Shown: one piece after another, positions 43,292 through 52,092 of the stretch | Numbering within the stretch: position 1 is the first letter of the stretch | How the letters are laid out: each line of letters opens with the position of its first letter | Source: CAZYPB01 sp964649265 | Lineage (GTDB): Archaea > Micrarchaeota > Micrarchaeia > Burarchaeales > JAKAKT01 | Direction: 5' to 3' | DNA: 54,098 nucleotides | NCBI GenBank assembly: GCA_964649265.1 | Contig: CAZYPB010000001.1 | Location: forward strand, 1 to 54,098 | Made by a program: the position numbers and the translations under genes | Notes under the pieces: model-generated | Databases searched by the model: none | The model's input: the letters and a program-made list of their open reading frames with translations, nothing else | Told to the model about the DNA's origin: nothing

Positions 43292-43324
43292 AAAACCACC
43301 CCATACACTTTTGATCGGGGTAAC

Positions 43325-45118
43325 TTAAAGCTTTGTTATCCCCCACAGTACAAAAAGTGCAGTTAAAAAGAAGAGAGTTGGTATGGCAAGTCTTGTTACG
43401 GCCACTATAGAATTAACAGTACCAAGTAATTCAGAGGACTGCTGAGTTCCGAATACCTTTATCTTTATCCTCTCTGTTCTCATCCCTGCTTGAAATTCAG
43501 ATAGGTCTTTCTTTGCACTCATGACGCTCTGGACAACTCTTTCAACAACCTCTTCGCTTTCCTTACCCCCAAGGGGATTAAGCACCCCGCTTACTGTATT
43601 GACACTGTGCGTGTCTGTCGTATAAACCTCACAATCAGTAAACCCAGTCTCTCTTATTGCGTTTATTATCTCTCTTCTGAATCCTGGGAGTATTCCATTT
43701 GCGTCGAAGAGTATGGTTGCAAATAGTTTTTTCTTAACTTGGAATACGGCGGTCTTAAGTCCACCCATGCCTATTGATCCCTCTGAAACACCTGCCATAT
43801 CGTCAATATGTATACCTATTTTCATACTGTTTTGCGCTCCATCGTGTTCAAGAGCATGCTTCACAGAATCCATGTACTCAAACCCGACTGGGTCGCCCAT
43901 ATGTACTCGGGTTATCTCGCCTGTCTCTGCGTTGTGTGCGTCAATAACCCCGACTTCTTTCATTCCCATGGATATACCCATGTATCTTATTGACATCCCC
44001 AATGCAAAATCAACATCCTCAGTTGTTCTGGGCGCTCTAGTCAAACCAACAAAACAGCTGTCATTAACCATTATACAGTTTGCTTTACATGTCCCTGCTT
44101 TTCCTGTGACTATCTTTCCCACACCCTTTCCAATTTTCATATTTGAAAGTGCTTTTCTGCATCCCTCTAGAATAGGTATTATCTCATCAGAGGAAACAGG
44201 ATTGAAATCATGAGTTGCTGTTCCGTGGAACACAAATACATCACTGCCAGTTTCTTTCTCCAAACTTTTGGCTATGAGGTATGGAAACTCGCTTCCACCA
44301 AGATTTCCGAACGGACCGTAGTGGACATATGGCGTGACAAAAAGACAGTTTTTGTTCTTTCTTTTGAACATCATAACATTGACTATTGTCTCTATCTCCT
44401 CCCCAACGCTCTCAAACATTCCCTCCAGATCTTTTGATTTGCTCATCCACTGCGCCATGAAAAGGCTTATTGCCTTTATTCCAGAAACCCCGAAGTTCCT
44501 TCGCATGGGTGCGTCTATAAGCCAGAAAACAGCGTAAAGCGCAGCAAGAAAAGCAAGAGCAGAGAAGTATATTTTTATCACAGTTGCAGCTGGATCTGTG
44601 CTCACAAATACCAGTTTACCTATTAGAAGAAAGCTCGCGTTGTAAACAAGTTGGGTAACTGAAAGCACAAATGAAGTATACCAGTGAAGATTGAAGAACA
44701 CTCTTGCAACAAGATACCAAACAACAAAGGCGAGTCCGTAACCAACAAACATAACGTCAGCAGTTACTCCATTCCCCTGGCTTGCAAGTGTAATATAATA
44801 GAACAGTACATATACAAGTGAACAAACAAATGCTATGAAGAGCGATTTCCTAAGTGCAACTCTCTTTATTAGGGTGAATGTGAATGCAGAGAGTATGGCC
44901 GGAAGGGAGATCAAGAAAAAACCGTTGGTTCCCCTCTCTATTATTCCAAGTATAAAGTAATATGCATCCGTCTGTTCAACTGGTAAGACTAGATGAGTCA
45001 GTACTCCGAATAGGAACCCCATCGCAAGAAGGCCCATGAACGTTTTCCTTCTTGAAGGGAGAGTACCAAGTACGCTAGTTAATTTAACTGCATTCTCTTC
45101 AGAACCTACTTTAACCAT
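43325..45118 (-). CDS. DUF2070 family archaeal membrane protein
   Basis: The protein has 597 residues. The N-terminal third has about six to seven TM helices (residues 25-225). A long soluble domain follows, with KNCLFVTPYVHYGPFGNLGG near residue 258 and FHGTATHDFNPV and DAHNAETGEI, rich in His and Asp. A final TM helix lies near 570-595. This matches the archaea-wide DUF2070 family in length and layout. The His/Asp-rich segments suggest a metal-dependent hydrolase-like domain, which is inference. No function is established. Confidence 0.88.
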   Translation of the reverse strand: MVKVGSEENAVKLTSVLGTLPSRRKTFMGLLAMGFLFGVLTHLVLPVEQTDAYYFILGIIERGTNGFFLISLPAILSAFTFTLIKRVALRKSLFIAFVCSLVYVLFYYITLASQGNGVTADVMFVGYGLAFVVWYLVARVFFNLHWYTSFVLSVTQLVYNASFLLIGKLVFVSTDPAATVIKIYFSALAFLAALYAVFWLIDAPMRRNFGVSGIKAISLFMAQWMSKSKDLEGMFESVGEEIETIVNVMMFKRKNKNCLFVTPYVHYGPFGNLGGSEFPYLIAKSLEKETGSDVFVFHGTATHDFNPVSSDEIIPILEGCRKALSNMKIGKGVGKIVTGKAGTCKANCIMVNDSCFVGLTRAPRTTEDVDFALGMSIRYMGISMGMKEVGVIDAHNAETGEITRVHMGDPVGFEYMDSVKHALEHDGAQNSMKIGIHIDDMAGVSEGSIGMGGLKTAVFQVKKKLFATILFDANGILPGFRREIINAIRETGFTDCEVYTTDTHSVNTVSGVLNPLGGKESEEVVERVVQSVMSAKKDLSEFQAGMRTERIKIKVFGTQQSSELLGTVNSIVAVTRLAIPTLFFLTALFVLWGITKL

Positions 45119-45184
45119 TGCATTCTTTTGAACAATAGCGACATATAAAGCTAACTAAAATGAAGCAGTTGTTTCAATGGCCGC

Positions 45185-45379
45185 TTATTTTCTGGTCGCC
45201 TTTTTTTTGACAATGCCCGTTTGTCCATCCTTTATCAGGGTATGTAGGTAATACACGTTGTCCACGAATTCTTTGGCCACTTCTTCGAAACTTCTTTTTT
45301 CCCTGGAAGCGATTTTCATCAGTTCCAAGGAGATATACCTCACTTCTGAATTTGCGGATACGAGCTCGTCTTCATACAT
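45185..45379 (-). CDS. Small conserved-looking archaeal protein
   Basis: The protein has 64 residues from ATG 45379; the longer frame to 45463 runs into the divergent NMD3-like gene. The sequence is helical and polar (NSEVRYISLELMKIASREK, then SFEEVAKEFVDNVYYL) with a basic tail. The shape resembles small archaeal proteins of unknown role, possibly DNA- or RNA-binding. It is divergent from the NMD3-like gene with 53 bp between them. Confidence 0.6.
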   Translation of the reverse strand: MYEDELVSANSEVRYISLELMKIASREKRSFEEVAKEFVDNVYYLHTLIKDGQTGIVKKKATRK

Positions 45380-45432
45380 AAACTTAGTTAGACTAAGAAT
45401 AATTATAAATATTCTGCATCTTTTTAGAACAC

Positions 45433-46065
45433 ATGGATCAGGTATGTCCGAAATGCGGAGCAAGAAGTTCGAAAAAAAAATTCATAAAGGGGTTCTGCAT
45501 AGATTGCTATTCATCAAAAATAGATGTTTTCGCCCCTGAGAGATTAGATATTTCAGTATGTCGCTCATGTGACAAAATAAAAACAAGGGGGTGGATTTCA
45601 AAAAATAAAAAGAACCTGGAAGCACTAATAATTTCAAAATGCAGAGGGAGGTACTCTAAAGCATACGTTTCACTTGAAGGCACACCGTCAGTAACATTTG
45701 TTATAGAAACGGATAACTCATTCATAAAAATAAAAAAAGAACTGAGCATTGAATTCAAGGGAGAGCTTTGTACTGAGTGCTCAAGAGTTAGCTCTGGATA
45801 CTATGAAGCGATAATACAGCTCCGCGGAAAAAAGGAAATGGTTGAGAGAAAGAGAAAAAAGGTAATAACTGATCTGGAAAGAAAAACATCAATTGCAAAA
45901 ATAGAGGAGCTGAAAGAAGGTCCTGATATATATGTTGTCTCAAAGGAAAAGGCACTTGAGGTTCTTTCTTCTTTTGGAAAGAAATTCACTACATCGAACA
46001 AATTGTTTGGAGTAAAAGATGGACAGAGAGTTTATAGGACAACATTCTGCGTTCGTTTGGATTAA
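45433..46065 (+). CDS. NMD3-like ribosome-associated protein
   Basis: The protein has 210 residues. The N-terminal zinc-binding region has CPKCG and CIDC, then CRSC near residue 40, followed by GWISKN, and a further CTEC near residue 110; this is the NMD3 pattern. A charged helix (MVERKRKKVITDLERK) and KFTTSNKLFGVKDGQRVYR near the C-terminus also fit. In eukaryotes NMD3 loads on the 60S subunit during export; the archaeal protein is much shorter and presumably acts in large-subunit biogenesis or quality control. It is convergent with and abuts the DUF35 gene. Confidence 0.85.
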   Translation: MDQVCPKCGARSSKKKFIKGFCIDCYSSKIDVFAPERLDISVCRSCDKIKTRGWISKNKKNLEALIISKCRGRYSKAYVSLEGTPSVTFVIETDNSFIKIKKELSIEFKGELCTECSRVSSGYYEAIIQLRGKKEMVERKRKKVITDLERKTSIAKIEELKEGPDIYVVSKEKALEVLSSFGKKFTTSNKLFGVKDGQRVYRTTFCVRLD

Positions 46066-46500
46066 TTACTCTAAACAAAGCCCTCTCTTATCTCTTTGTG
46101 TGCATGCAGAAACAGGCTTGAACTTAAAACCATAGTGTATTATCCCCTCTGGGCTGCTCTCCTGTATTTTTCTAAATACTACCTCAACGCGATCTCCAAT
46201 CTTAGGTTCTCTGTTCCCCTGCCAGTCAACAACCTGTGCAGTTAGTTTGGCTCCTTCATCGAGTTCAATTATCGCCATCATGTAGGGAGATTCTAATTTG
46301 AATCCACTCGGTGGGCTTGTCACAACGCTGAATGTAAATATCCTTCCTGTTCCTTTGAATGAATGGGCCACTATCTTTCCCTTTCTCCTGCATTTCTTAC
46401 AAAAGTGTCTTGTTGGGAAATAGTATGTTTCACATGTCTCGCACTTACTTCCAATAAGTCCGTATCTTTCCCTGATTCTTCTCCATGATTTAACTGGCAT
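46066..46500 (-). CDS. DUF35 OB-fold/zinc-ribbon partner of thiolase and HMG-CoA synthase
   Basis: The protein has 144 residues: a rubredoxin-like zinc site (CETC, CKKC near residues 20-40) followed by an OB-fold domain (GTGRIFTFSVV, PYMMAIIELDEGAKL). DUF35 proteins bridge thiolase and HMG-CoA synthase in the archaeal mevalonate pathway and channel acetoacetyl-CoA between them. The gene follows the thiolase gene after 4 bp, in the canonical HMGCS-thiolase-DUF35 order. Confidence 0.93.
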   Translation of the reverse strand: MPVKSWRRIRERYGLIGSKCETCETYYFPTRHFCKKCRRKGKIVAHSFKGTGRIFTFSVVTSPPSGFKLESPYMMAIIELDEGAKLTAQVVDWQGNREPKIGDRVEVVFRKIQESSPEGIIHYGFKFKPVSACTQRDKRGLCLE

Positions 46501-46504
46501 ACCA

Positions 46505-47665
46505 TCACCCTCTTTTCATTATGTTGACAACACATGTCGCCCCGCTTCCCCCTACATTGTGGGTCATCCCTATTTCAGCATTCTCAACCTGTCTTGCATG
46601 TGATTGTCCTCTTAATTGCCATGTTACCTCGACTGCCTGCTTCACACCAGTTGCACCAACCGGGTGTCCGCATCCCTTAAGTCCTCCGCTCGGGTTTACT
46701 GTTATCTCTCCGTTTAGCTTGGTTCTCCCCTCCTCAACAGCCTTTCCACCATCTCCTTTCTTGAAGAAACCGATGTCTTCAATTGCCATTATCTCGGCAA
46801 TTGTAAAACAGTCATGTACTTCCGCGAGATCAATATCTTTTGGTTTCAGTTTTGCCATTTTGAATGCTTCTTTCGCAGCTACTTTTGTTGCATTGAGAGA
46901 AGTTATCGTGTCCCTGCTTGCTAGTGCGAGTGTGTCACTTGCCTGACAACTAGCAATAATCTCAACAGGCGTATCCGTGTATCTCTTTGCATTTTCAAGA
47001 GGCGTAAGTATTACCGCAGCCGCGCCATCTGTTATCGGGCTGCAATCGAAAACCTTCAGTGGAGAAGCAACAACCTTCGATTTCATAACATCATCAAGTC
47101 TTATCTCCCTCTGGAACTGCGCAAAAGGATTCTTTGCTGCATTCGAATGGTTTTTCACAGCAACACTTGCCATCTGCTCTTCCGTTGTTCCGAATTCGTC
47201 CATATGTTTCCTTGCCATAAGTGCATATACGCTCGGGAACGTTGCACCCACGAATAGTTCCCATTCCTGGTCGCCTGCTCCACCGAGAGCACTTGTTGCC
47301 TCCTCAACCGAGACATCCGTCATCTTTTCCACTCCACCTATAACAACATTATCATGAGCTCCTGATGCAACTGCAAGATATCCTGTTCTAAGCGCAACCC
47401 CTCCTGAAGCACATGCTGCTTCTACTCGCGTTGCAGGTATTGGGTTAAGTCCCATATTATCCGCAATGAGTGCAGTTATGTGTTCCTGGCCTATCAATCT
47501 GCCAGCAGCCATGGTTCCCCCATATAGAGCGTCAATCTCATCTCCTTTCATGTTCGCATCTTCTAATGCCTTTATCCCTGCCTCTAATATGAGATCCCTG
47601 AAACCTCTATTCCAGTCCTCACCGAATTTTGTCATCCCGACTCCAACTATAGCAACTCTTCTCAT
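46505..47665 (-). CDS. Acetyl-CoA acetyltransferase (thiolase)
   Basis: The 386-residue archaeal-type thiolase has its nucleophilic Cys in EAACASGG near residue 85, HDCFTIAE near 290, and the catalytic GCGHPVGATG near 332; the usual C-terminal Cys motif reads HNVGGSGATC. It condenses two acetyl-CoA to acetoacetyl-CoA, an unfavourable step pulled by HMG-CoA synthase in the same complex. It lies 10 bp after the HMG-CoA synthase gene. Confidence 0.95.
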   Translation of the reverse strand: MRRVAIVGVGMTKFGEDWNRGFRDLILEAGIKALEDANMKGDEIDALYGGTMAAGRLIGQEHITALIADNMGLNPIPATRVEAACASGGVALRTGYLAVASGAHDNVVIGGVEKMTDVSVEEATSALGGAGDQEWELFVGATFPSVYALMARKHMDEFGTTEEQMASVAVKNHSNAAKNPFAQFQREIRLDDVMKSKVVASPLKVFDCSPITDGAAAVILTPLENAKRYTDTPVEIIASCQASDTLALASRDTITSLNATKVAAKEAFKMAKLKPKDIDLAEVHDCFTIAEIMAIEDIGFFKKGDGGKAVEEGRTKLNGEITVNPSGGLKGCGHPVGATGVKQAVEVTWQLRGQSHARQVENAEIGMTHNVGGSGATCVVNIMKRG

Positions 47666-47675
47666 CCACTCACCA

Positions 47676-48716
47676 TTATAGCCCCTTGAGTTTTTTCCTG
47701 TGCTTTACATAGAAAGAATACTCAAGGTAATACTTATCCTTTATTATGTTCTCGAACGTAATTGTCCTACTTCGCTTCTTCTCTATCTCCTCTGTTACCT
47801 TTATTGAAAATGAATCGCTCCCAGCACCGCTCCCGAAAGAAGTAACAAGTATTCTCTCTCCAGGTTTTGCCACATCAAGTATTGCTGAGAGTCCTATGAC
47901 AGATGCTCCTGAATACGTGTTTCCTATAACTGGCGTAACAAGTCCTGCTTCTGTCTTCTCTTTCTTAAAACCGAGCATCTTTGCAACTCTCAATGGGAAC
48001 TTTCCATTCGGTTGATGGAATACGGCGTAATCGAAATCATCAGGTTTCATATCCATCTTTTTCATAAGTCCATTTGTTGCGCTTGTTACATGCTTGAAAT
48101 AAGCAGGTTCCCCGGTGAATCTTCCCCCATGGCTTGGGTATTCAGCATGTTGTCTTCTCCAGAAATCTGGAGTATCGGTTGTGTAGGAATAGGTACCTTC
48201 GATCTCAGCAATAACATCCTTTTCAGATATAATGAATGCAGCAGCCCCAGCCCCAGCACTGTACTCAAGTGCATCTCCTGGCTTCGATTGTGATGTATCT
48301 GTTCCTATTGCTAATCCATTGTTTATCATCCCAGAGCCGCACATCCCCATACAGCACTGAATCGCAGTTGTTCCTGCCTTGCATGCAAACTCAAAATCAG
48401 CTGCAGTAAGGTGGGGTGTTGCACCTATTGCTTCAGCTACTATTGTGGCAGTTGGTTTAACGGCATAAGGGTGTGATTCAGAGCCAACAAACAGAGCACC
48501 AATATCCTTTGATTCAATACCTGAATGATATATTGCCCTCCTGGCAGCCTCAACTGCCATTGTTGCAGCATCCTCATCAAGATGGGGGACGCTCTTCTCC
48601 AATATGCCTAGGCCCTTCTTTATCCTCTCAGGTTCCTCTCCCCATATCCTTGCTATCTCATCTGCCTTTATTCGGTATCTGGGAACATATATTCCATAAC
48701 CACATATTCCAATCAT
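47676..48716 (-). CDS. Hydroxymethylglutaryl-CoA synthase
   Basis: The protein has 346 residues. It is the archaeal HMG-CoA synthase: GYGIYVPRYRI at the N-terminus, catalytic Glu region VPHLDEDAATM near residue 80-90, nucleophile Cys in FEFACKAGT near residue 110, and HQPNGKFP with the catalytic His near 235. It condenses acetyl-CoA with acetoacetyl-CoA, the committed step toward isoprenoid ether lipids. It starts 4 bp after the HTH regulator gene, so the two are likely co-transcribed. Confidence 0.96.
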   Translation of the reverse strand: MIGICGYGIYVPRYRIKADEIARIWGEEPERIKKGLGILEKSVPHLDEDAATMAVEAARRAIYHSGIESKDIGALFVGSESHPYAVKPTATIVAEAIGATPHLTAADFEFACKAGTTAIQCCMGMCGSGMINNGLAIGTDTSQSKPGDALEYSAGAGAAAFIISEKDVIAEIEGTYSYTTDTPDFWRRQHAEYPSHGGRFTGEPAYFKHVTSATNGLMKKMDMKPDDFDYAVFHQPNGKFPLRVAKMLGFKKEKTEAGLVTPVIGNTYSGASVIGLSAILDVAKPGERILVTSFGSGAGSDSFSIKVTEEIEKKRSRTITFENIIKDKYYLEYSFYVKHRKKLKGL

Positions 48717-48720
48717 AGTA

Positions 48721-49401
48721 TCACACTATTGCAAGATCGTTTTTCACATTTTCGAGATCCCTTCTTGTGCAGATGACAGGTATTCTCTCCTTCTGCGCTA
48801 TTTTCATTCCAAGCCTGTCCATTTTCGTGAGTCCATGAAGCACAATCACACTTGGTTTCATGGGAGTCACTCTGATTACAACAAGTGGAGATCTACCGGT
48901 ACTCACCTTGGTGAATATGAATGCTCTCTCAGCCATTGACCCATAAAGTTTTGGAAAGTCCTCGTACGGAAGGTCAAGTATTACCTTTATGCTGTCTATA
49001 AGGGTATATCCATAAACCCTCTTCTCAGGAAGAAGGCTTCCGTTCACAACCGTCTTCCCATTTATCAGTTTTGCGAAATCTGTTCCGCTCAGGCTTTTTG
49101 AGAACTCTTTTAGTTCAAAATAATTCTCGGTTGAGTCTGCTTCAGAGAACCTCCTAACAGTGGTTCCTCCCTCCTTCACATCTATTGCTATAATTGCCTC
49201 GACAAATCTCTTTATAACGCCTATTCCCGGAGATTTCCTCCTATCTCCCTCGTAATCACTTATTGTTGAGGTTCCTATCTTAAGGTATTTCCCAAGCTCA
49301 GCCTGTGTGATTCCGAATATCTCTCTCCATTTCTTCATTGTTGCCCCAGGCTTGTCAGATAAGGATATCTCTCCAGCCATTTTCAATCTTAACCTTTCCA
49401 T
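48721..49401 (-). CDS. XRE-type HTH transcriptional regulator of the mevalonate cassette
   Basis: The protein has 226 residues. An HTH_3/XRE domain lies at about residues 22-75 (MKKWREIFGITQAELGKYLK, GTSTISDYEGDRRKSPG). The remaining ~150 residues form a mixed alpha/beta domain that may sense a ligand; archaeal regulators of this kind sit before the HMG-CoA synthase gene. It probably regulates its own operon. ATG 49401 is favoured by a TATA box about 35 bases upstream; ATG 49380 is the alternative. Confidence 0.88.
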   Translation of the reverse strand: MERLRLKMAGEISLSDKPGATMKKWREIFGITQAELGKYLKIGTSTISDYEGDRRKSPGIGVIKRFVEAIIAIDVKEGGTTVRRFSEADSTENYFELKEFSKSLSGTDFAKLINGKTVVNGSLLPEKRVYGYTLIDSIKVILDLPYEDFPKLYGSMAERAFIFTKVSTGRSPLVVIRVTPMKPSVIVLHGLTKMDRLGMKIAQKERIPVICTRRDLENVKNDLAIV

Positions 49402-49432
49402 GTCAATACGGCTTTTCTTATGCCAGTAAATA

Positions 49433-49481
49433 CTTTTAAACTTTACGAAGTGGCATTCGGCAATAGTCGAATAACGTTATT
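49433..49481 (-). promoter_or_regulatory. Promoter and candidate operator of the mevalonate operon
   Basis: On the minus strand AAAGTTTAAAA (49433-49443) is a plausible TATA box for the regulator gene. Just upstream lies ATTCG-N8-CGAAT (49455-49472) with a third near-copy, CGAAG, at 49446-49450. The perfect 12-bp palindrome AATAACGTTATT (49470-49481) overlaps the neighbour's stop codon. These may be binding sites for the HTH protein; they are short and could be chance. Confidence 0.35.
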
Positions 49482-50073
49482 ATGCGCTGTCACTTCCCCA
49501 ATCTCCTATCTCTAGGACACGGCCGTTCTTATCCATTATCGCATAGATTCCCTGAACCTCAGGTCCATCCCATTTTCCCCATTCAACCTGCCAAACGTTT
49601 TCGTAGTTTCCATACGAAACAAGAAACGACGCCTTTCCAGTTGCTTCGGGAGTTTGTTCCAGGAATCCTTTTACAACTTCGGTCCCGCTAAGAGTATGGG
49701 ATGCTATCAGCGCTTCCTCTGGGAAAACAAGTATGCATTCTGGTGCATTTACACAGACCTCACAGTTCTTTGTTATATGCTCTGGAGGTCTTGTTGTAAA
49801 TTGAAGCGCAGGATAATCGTAATACAGATGTATTCTCTCTGGGCACGGGGTGTTCTGCCCAAGTGTTGCTTTTACCTTCATCTTCCAGCTGTTGTTTGTA
49901 AAATTGCTCGAGACAACCTTTATTTCGGCTTCAGGGTATTTCGTTGTTGCGTCGTTTATAACGAAGTTCCTTGCATCATATTCACTTGTAACATCTGGCT
50001 TGTTGGCAACGTACCAAAGCACGACTATTCCAATTACCACGAGCCCCAACACTACCCACTGCCTTTCTTCCAT
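49480..50073 (-). CDS. Membrane-anchored extracytoplasmic protein
   Basis: The protein has 197 residues, with a single N-terminal TM helix (about 6-23) and then an exported domain. That domain contains NFTNNSW sequons, three Cys near residue 78-112 (TPCPERI, CEVC, ECILVF) and a Trp/Gly-rich C-terminal strand region (VWQVEWGKWDG). I recognise no family. It is divergent from the molybdopterin-type lipoprotein gene with about 50 bp between. The role is unknown. Confidence 0.6.
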   Translation of the reverse strand: MEERQWVVLGLVVIGIVVLWYVANKPDVTSEYDARNFVINDATTKYPEAEIKVVSSNFTNNSWKMKVKATLGQNTPCPERIHLYYDYPALQFTTRPPEHITKNCEVCVNAPECILVFPEEALIASHTLSGTEVVKGFLEQTPEATGKASFLVSYGNYENVWQVEWGKWDGPEVQGIYAIMDKNGRVLEIGDWGSDSA

Positions 50074-50125
50074 ACTTTTCCTTGGTATGGTCTAATATAA
50101 AAACATGTTGCCGTATACCTCAATT

Positions 50126-50763
50126 ATGAGAATAGTTATTGCTCTAGCACTTGCTCTGCTTTTCCTTGGCTGCGCGCAGAAAGATGTAATTGAACTAAAT
50201 GATACAGAGGTTGTGGATTACAAAGGGGAGAAGCTCTCATCAATAAATGATTTCAGGGAAAATTCAATAAAGGGCCCCAGTACATAGATGTTGAGAGCTA
50301 CAGGCTGGAGATCACAGGACTTGTACAGAACCACCTCAACCTCACATATGGGCAGGCTCTGGACAGGCAGAAGTATTCAAAGATAGTGACACTTTATTGT
50401 GTTGAGGGATGGGATGTCACCCTGCTTTGGAAAGGGATACTGGTAAGCGATCTAATTGATAGCGCAAATGCAAAGCAAGGAGCAAATACGGTGATATTCC
50501 ATGCAAGTGATGGATACGCAACATCTCTTCCACTTGATTACATAAGGGAGAACAACATACTCCTTGCGTACGAGGTGAACAACGTAACCCTTCCTCCCCA
50601 AAGAGGATTCCCGTTCCAGCTTGTTGCGGAGGATAAGTGGGGGTATAAGTGGATCAAATGGGTTACAAGAATAGAACTTAGCAATGACCCAACATACAGG
50701 GGATTCTGGGAGCAAAGGGGCTACAACAACGATGGTTCAGTTGATGGGCCCAAGTTGGAGTGA
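50126..50763 (+). pseudogene. Sulfite-oxidase-type molybdopterin lipoprotein, frameshifted
   Basis: Two frames together encode one protein. Frame 1 (50126-50287) gives a signal peptide with lipobox LFLGC, then SSINDFRENSIKGP and a premature stop. Frame 2 from about 50278 continues QYIDVESYRLEITGL through TLYCVEGWDV (cofactor Cys), RGFPFQLV and WGYKWIKW to the stop at 50763. Adding one base to the CCCC run at 50275-50278 restores a continuous ~212-residue reading frame. The downstream part is well conserved in style, so a sequencing error is as likely as a true mutation. The family binds molybdopterin and oxidises or reduces small S/N compounds outside the cell. A TATA-like TAATATAAAA (50091-50100) favours start 50126. 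Confidence 0.8.
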
Positions 50764-50813
50764 CCGAACATCATCAATAGGAATTTAAAACTTAGTTTTG
50801 AAAAGATGAAAGC

Positions 50814-52007
50814 ATGTCTTGGTTTGCAAGAGATAGTCCATTGGTTAAAATCGGTGTAATCGCCCTAGTGCTTGCTTTTCTTTTGGAGATATTTGCATTT
50901 CAGTCGGCCCCACCTGTCGGAGTTGATGATAATACTCAAACCACAACCCAGCAAGCAATTCTCGGAATAGCGAATGCTAATGCGACAGTTACTTCCTACA
51001 GTGGAGCACTCGGTCCATCTGTTTCAGTTATAGGGCAACATCCCGAATTACAGGATAAGGTTGACAAACTGAAGAAACAGGGACTGGTTGATTATACTTC
51101 TCCATTACAGAACGGGATTGTACTTAACCTTGGCAGGGATGCAAACATATCGCAGGTTGTACAGGAACTTTCATCACTTAACCTGACCCTATTTGCTTCA
51201 GCCGAGCTAACGTTCTCAGAGCCCATTAAATTTGCGACACAAAGTGGGACATTGGATATACCCGTACAGAGGATAAAACTTGATCTGGACCCAGCAATAC
51301 CTGTTGGTTACACTGTCGGTCTGCGGATAACAGCATCACTTTACGATGGAAAGATAGTTGAGGGAAAATACGATATTGTTCCAATTAATGTGCGTTTTCT
51401 CTTAAGGGGAGAGATAATCGAACTGTTTCCAGAACACACTGCAATCGGAGTCTTATCCTGGGGTGACAGGGATTTTGATCCAAACAAAACTGAGGAATAC
51501 ATATCAAATAGGTATGGTGATGTAAATCTTTACAGGATATTAAACAGCACAGTTATTTTCAGTAAACAACTCTCAGAGGAACAGGTTTCAGATATACGGG
51601 AAGAAAACTTTTCCTATGTTGTGGAAGTTGGAGACATGGGATTGGCGATTAACGAGAGCTTCACAAACTCTTCTATTCTAGAAAGCGATCTATCCCCCTA
51701 TCTCGAAGCAGAGAATATTACTATGGGGTATCCGCTGTCATATCTTAGGGTTGATTTCAAAACAGATGACTTCTCAGAGGAATTCTTCAACGCATCCCTT
51801 GAAAATGCCGTGTTCTTCTACTATAGGAATATGACTATAAGAATAAATGAAAAGGTCTACGATCCCCTGGGAAATTCATTCAGGGTATTAGGAAGAGACC
51901 ACACAAACCTACTTGAATACACCAACGAAACAGGCGGAAAGATAATCGTTACAGCAGACGCCCGGGTCGTTGGAGACATGATCTACAACTATACGATAGT
52001 TGAATAA
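50814..52007 (+). CDS. N-terminally anchored exported protein rich in glycosylation sequons
   Basis: The protein has 397 residues. One TM helix at about residues 11-30 is followed by an all-exported region with about a dozen N-x-S/T sequons (for example NAT, NLT, NFS, NIT, NMT, NYT). Two similar-looking alpha/beta parts are suggested by repeated LNLTLF/LRVDF segments. There are no cysteines or enzyme motifs. The sequon density argues for a heavily N-glycosylated cell-surface protein. I do not recognise the family. It starts 50 bp after the molybdopterin protein gene. Confidence 0.7.
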   Translation: MSWFARDSPLVKIGVIALVLAFLLEIFAFQSAPPVGVDDNTQTTTQQAILGIANANATVTSYSGALGPSVSVIGQHPELQDKVDKLKKQGLVDYTSPLQNGIVLNLGRDANISQVVQELSSLNLTLFASAELTFSEPIKFATQSGTLDIPVQRIKLDLDPAIPVGYTVGLRITASLYDGKIVEGKYDIVPINVRFLLRGEIIELFPEHTAIGVLSWGDRDFDPNKTEEYISNRYGDVNLYRILNSTVIFSKQLSEEQVSDIREENFSYVVEVGDMGLAINESFTNSSILESDLSPYLEAENITMGYPLSYLRVDFKTDDFSEEFFNASLENAVFFYYRNMTIRINEKVYDPLGNSFRVLGRDHTNLLEYTNETGGKIIVTADARVVGDMIYNYTIVE

Positions 52008-52092
52008 AGTCATCCTCCTTACAGAAAGAGTTAAAAACAAACCAACCAAACCTATTATTGTTTAGATTGATTCCTAGCGGATGGTGAAATAT

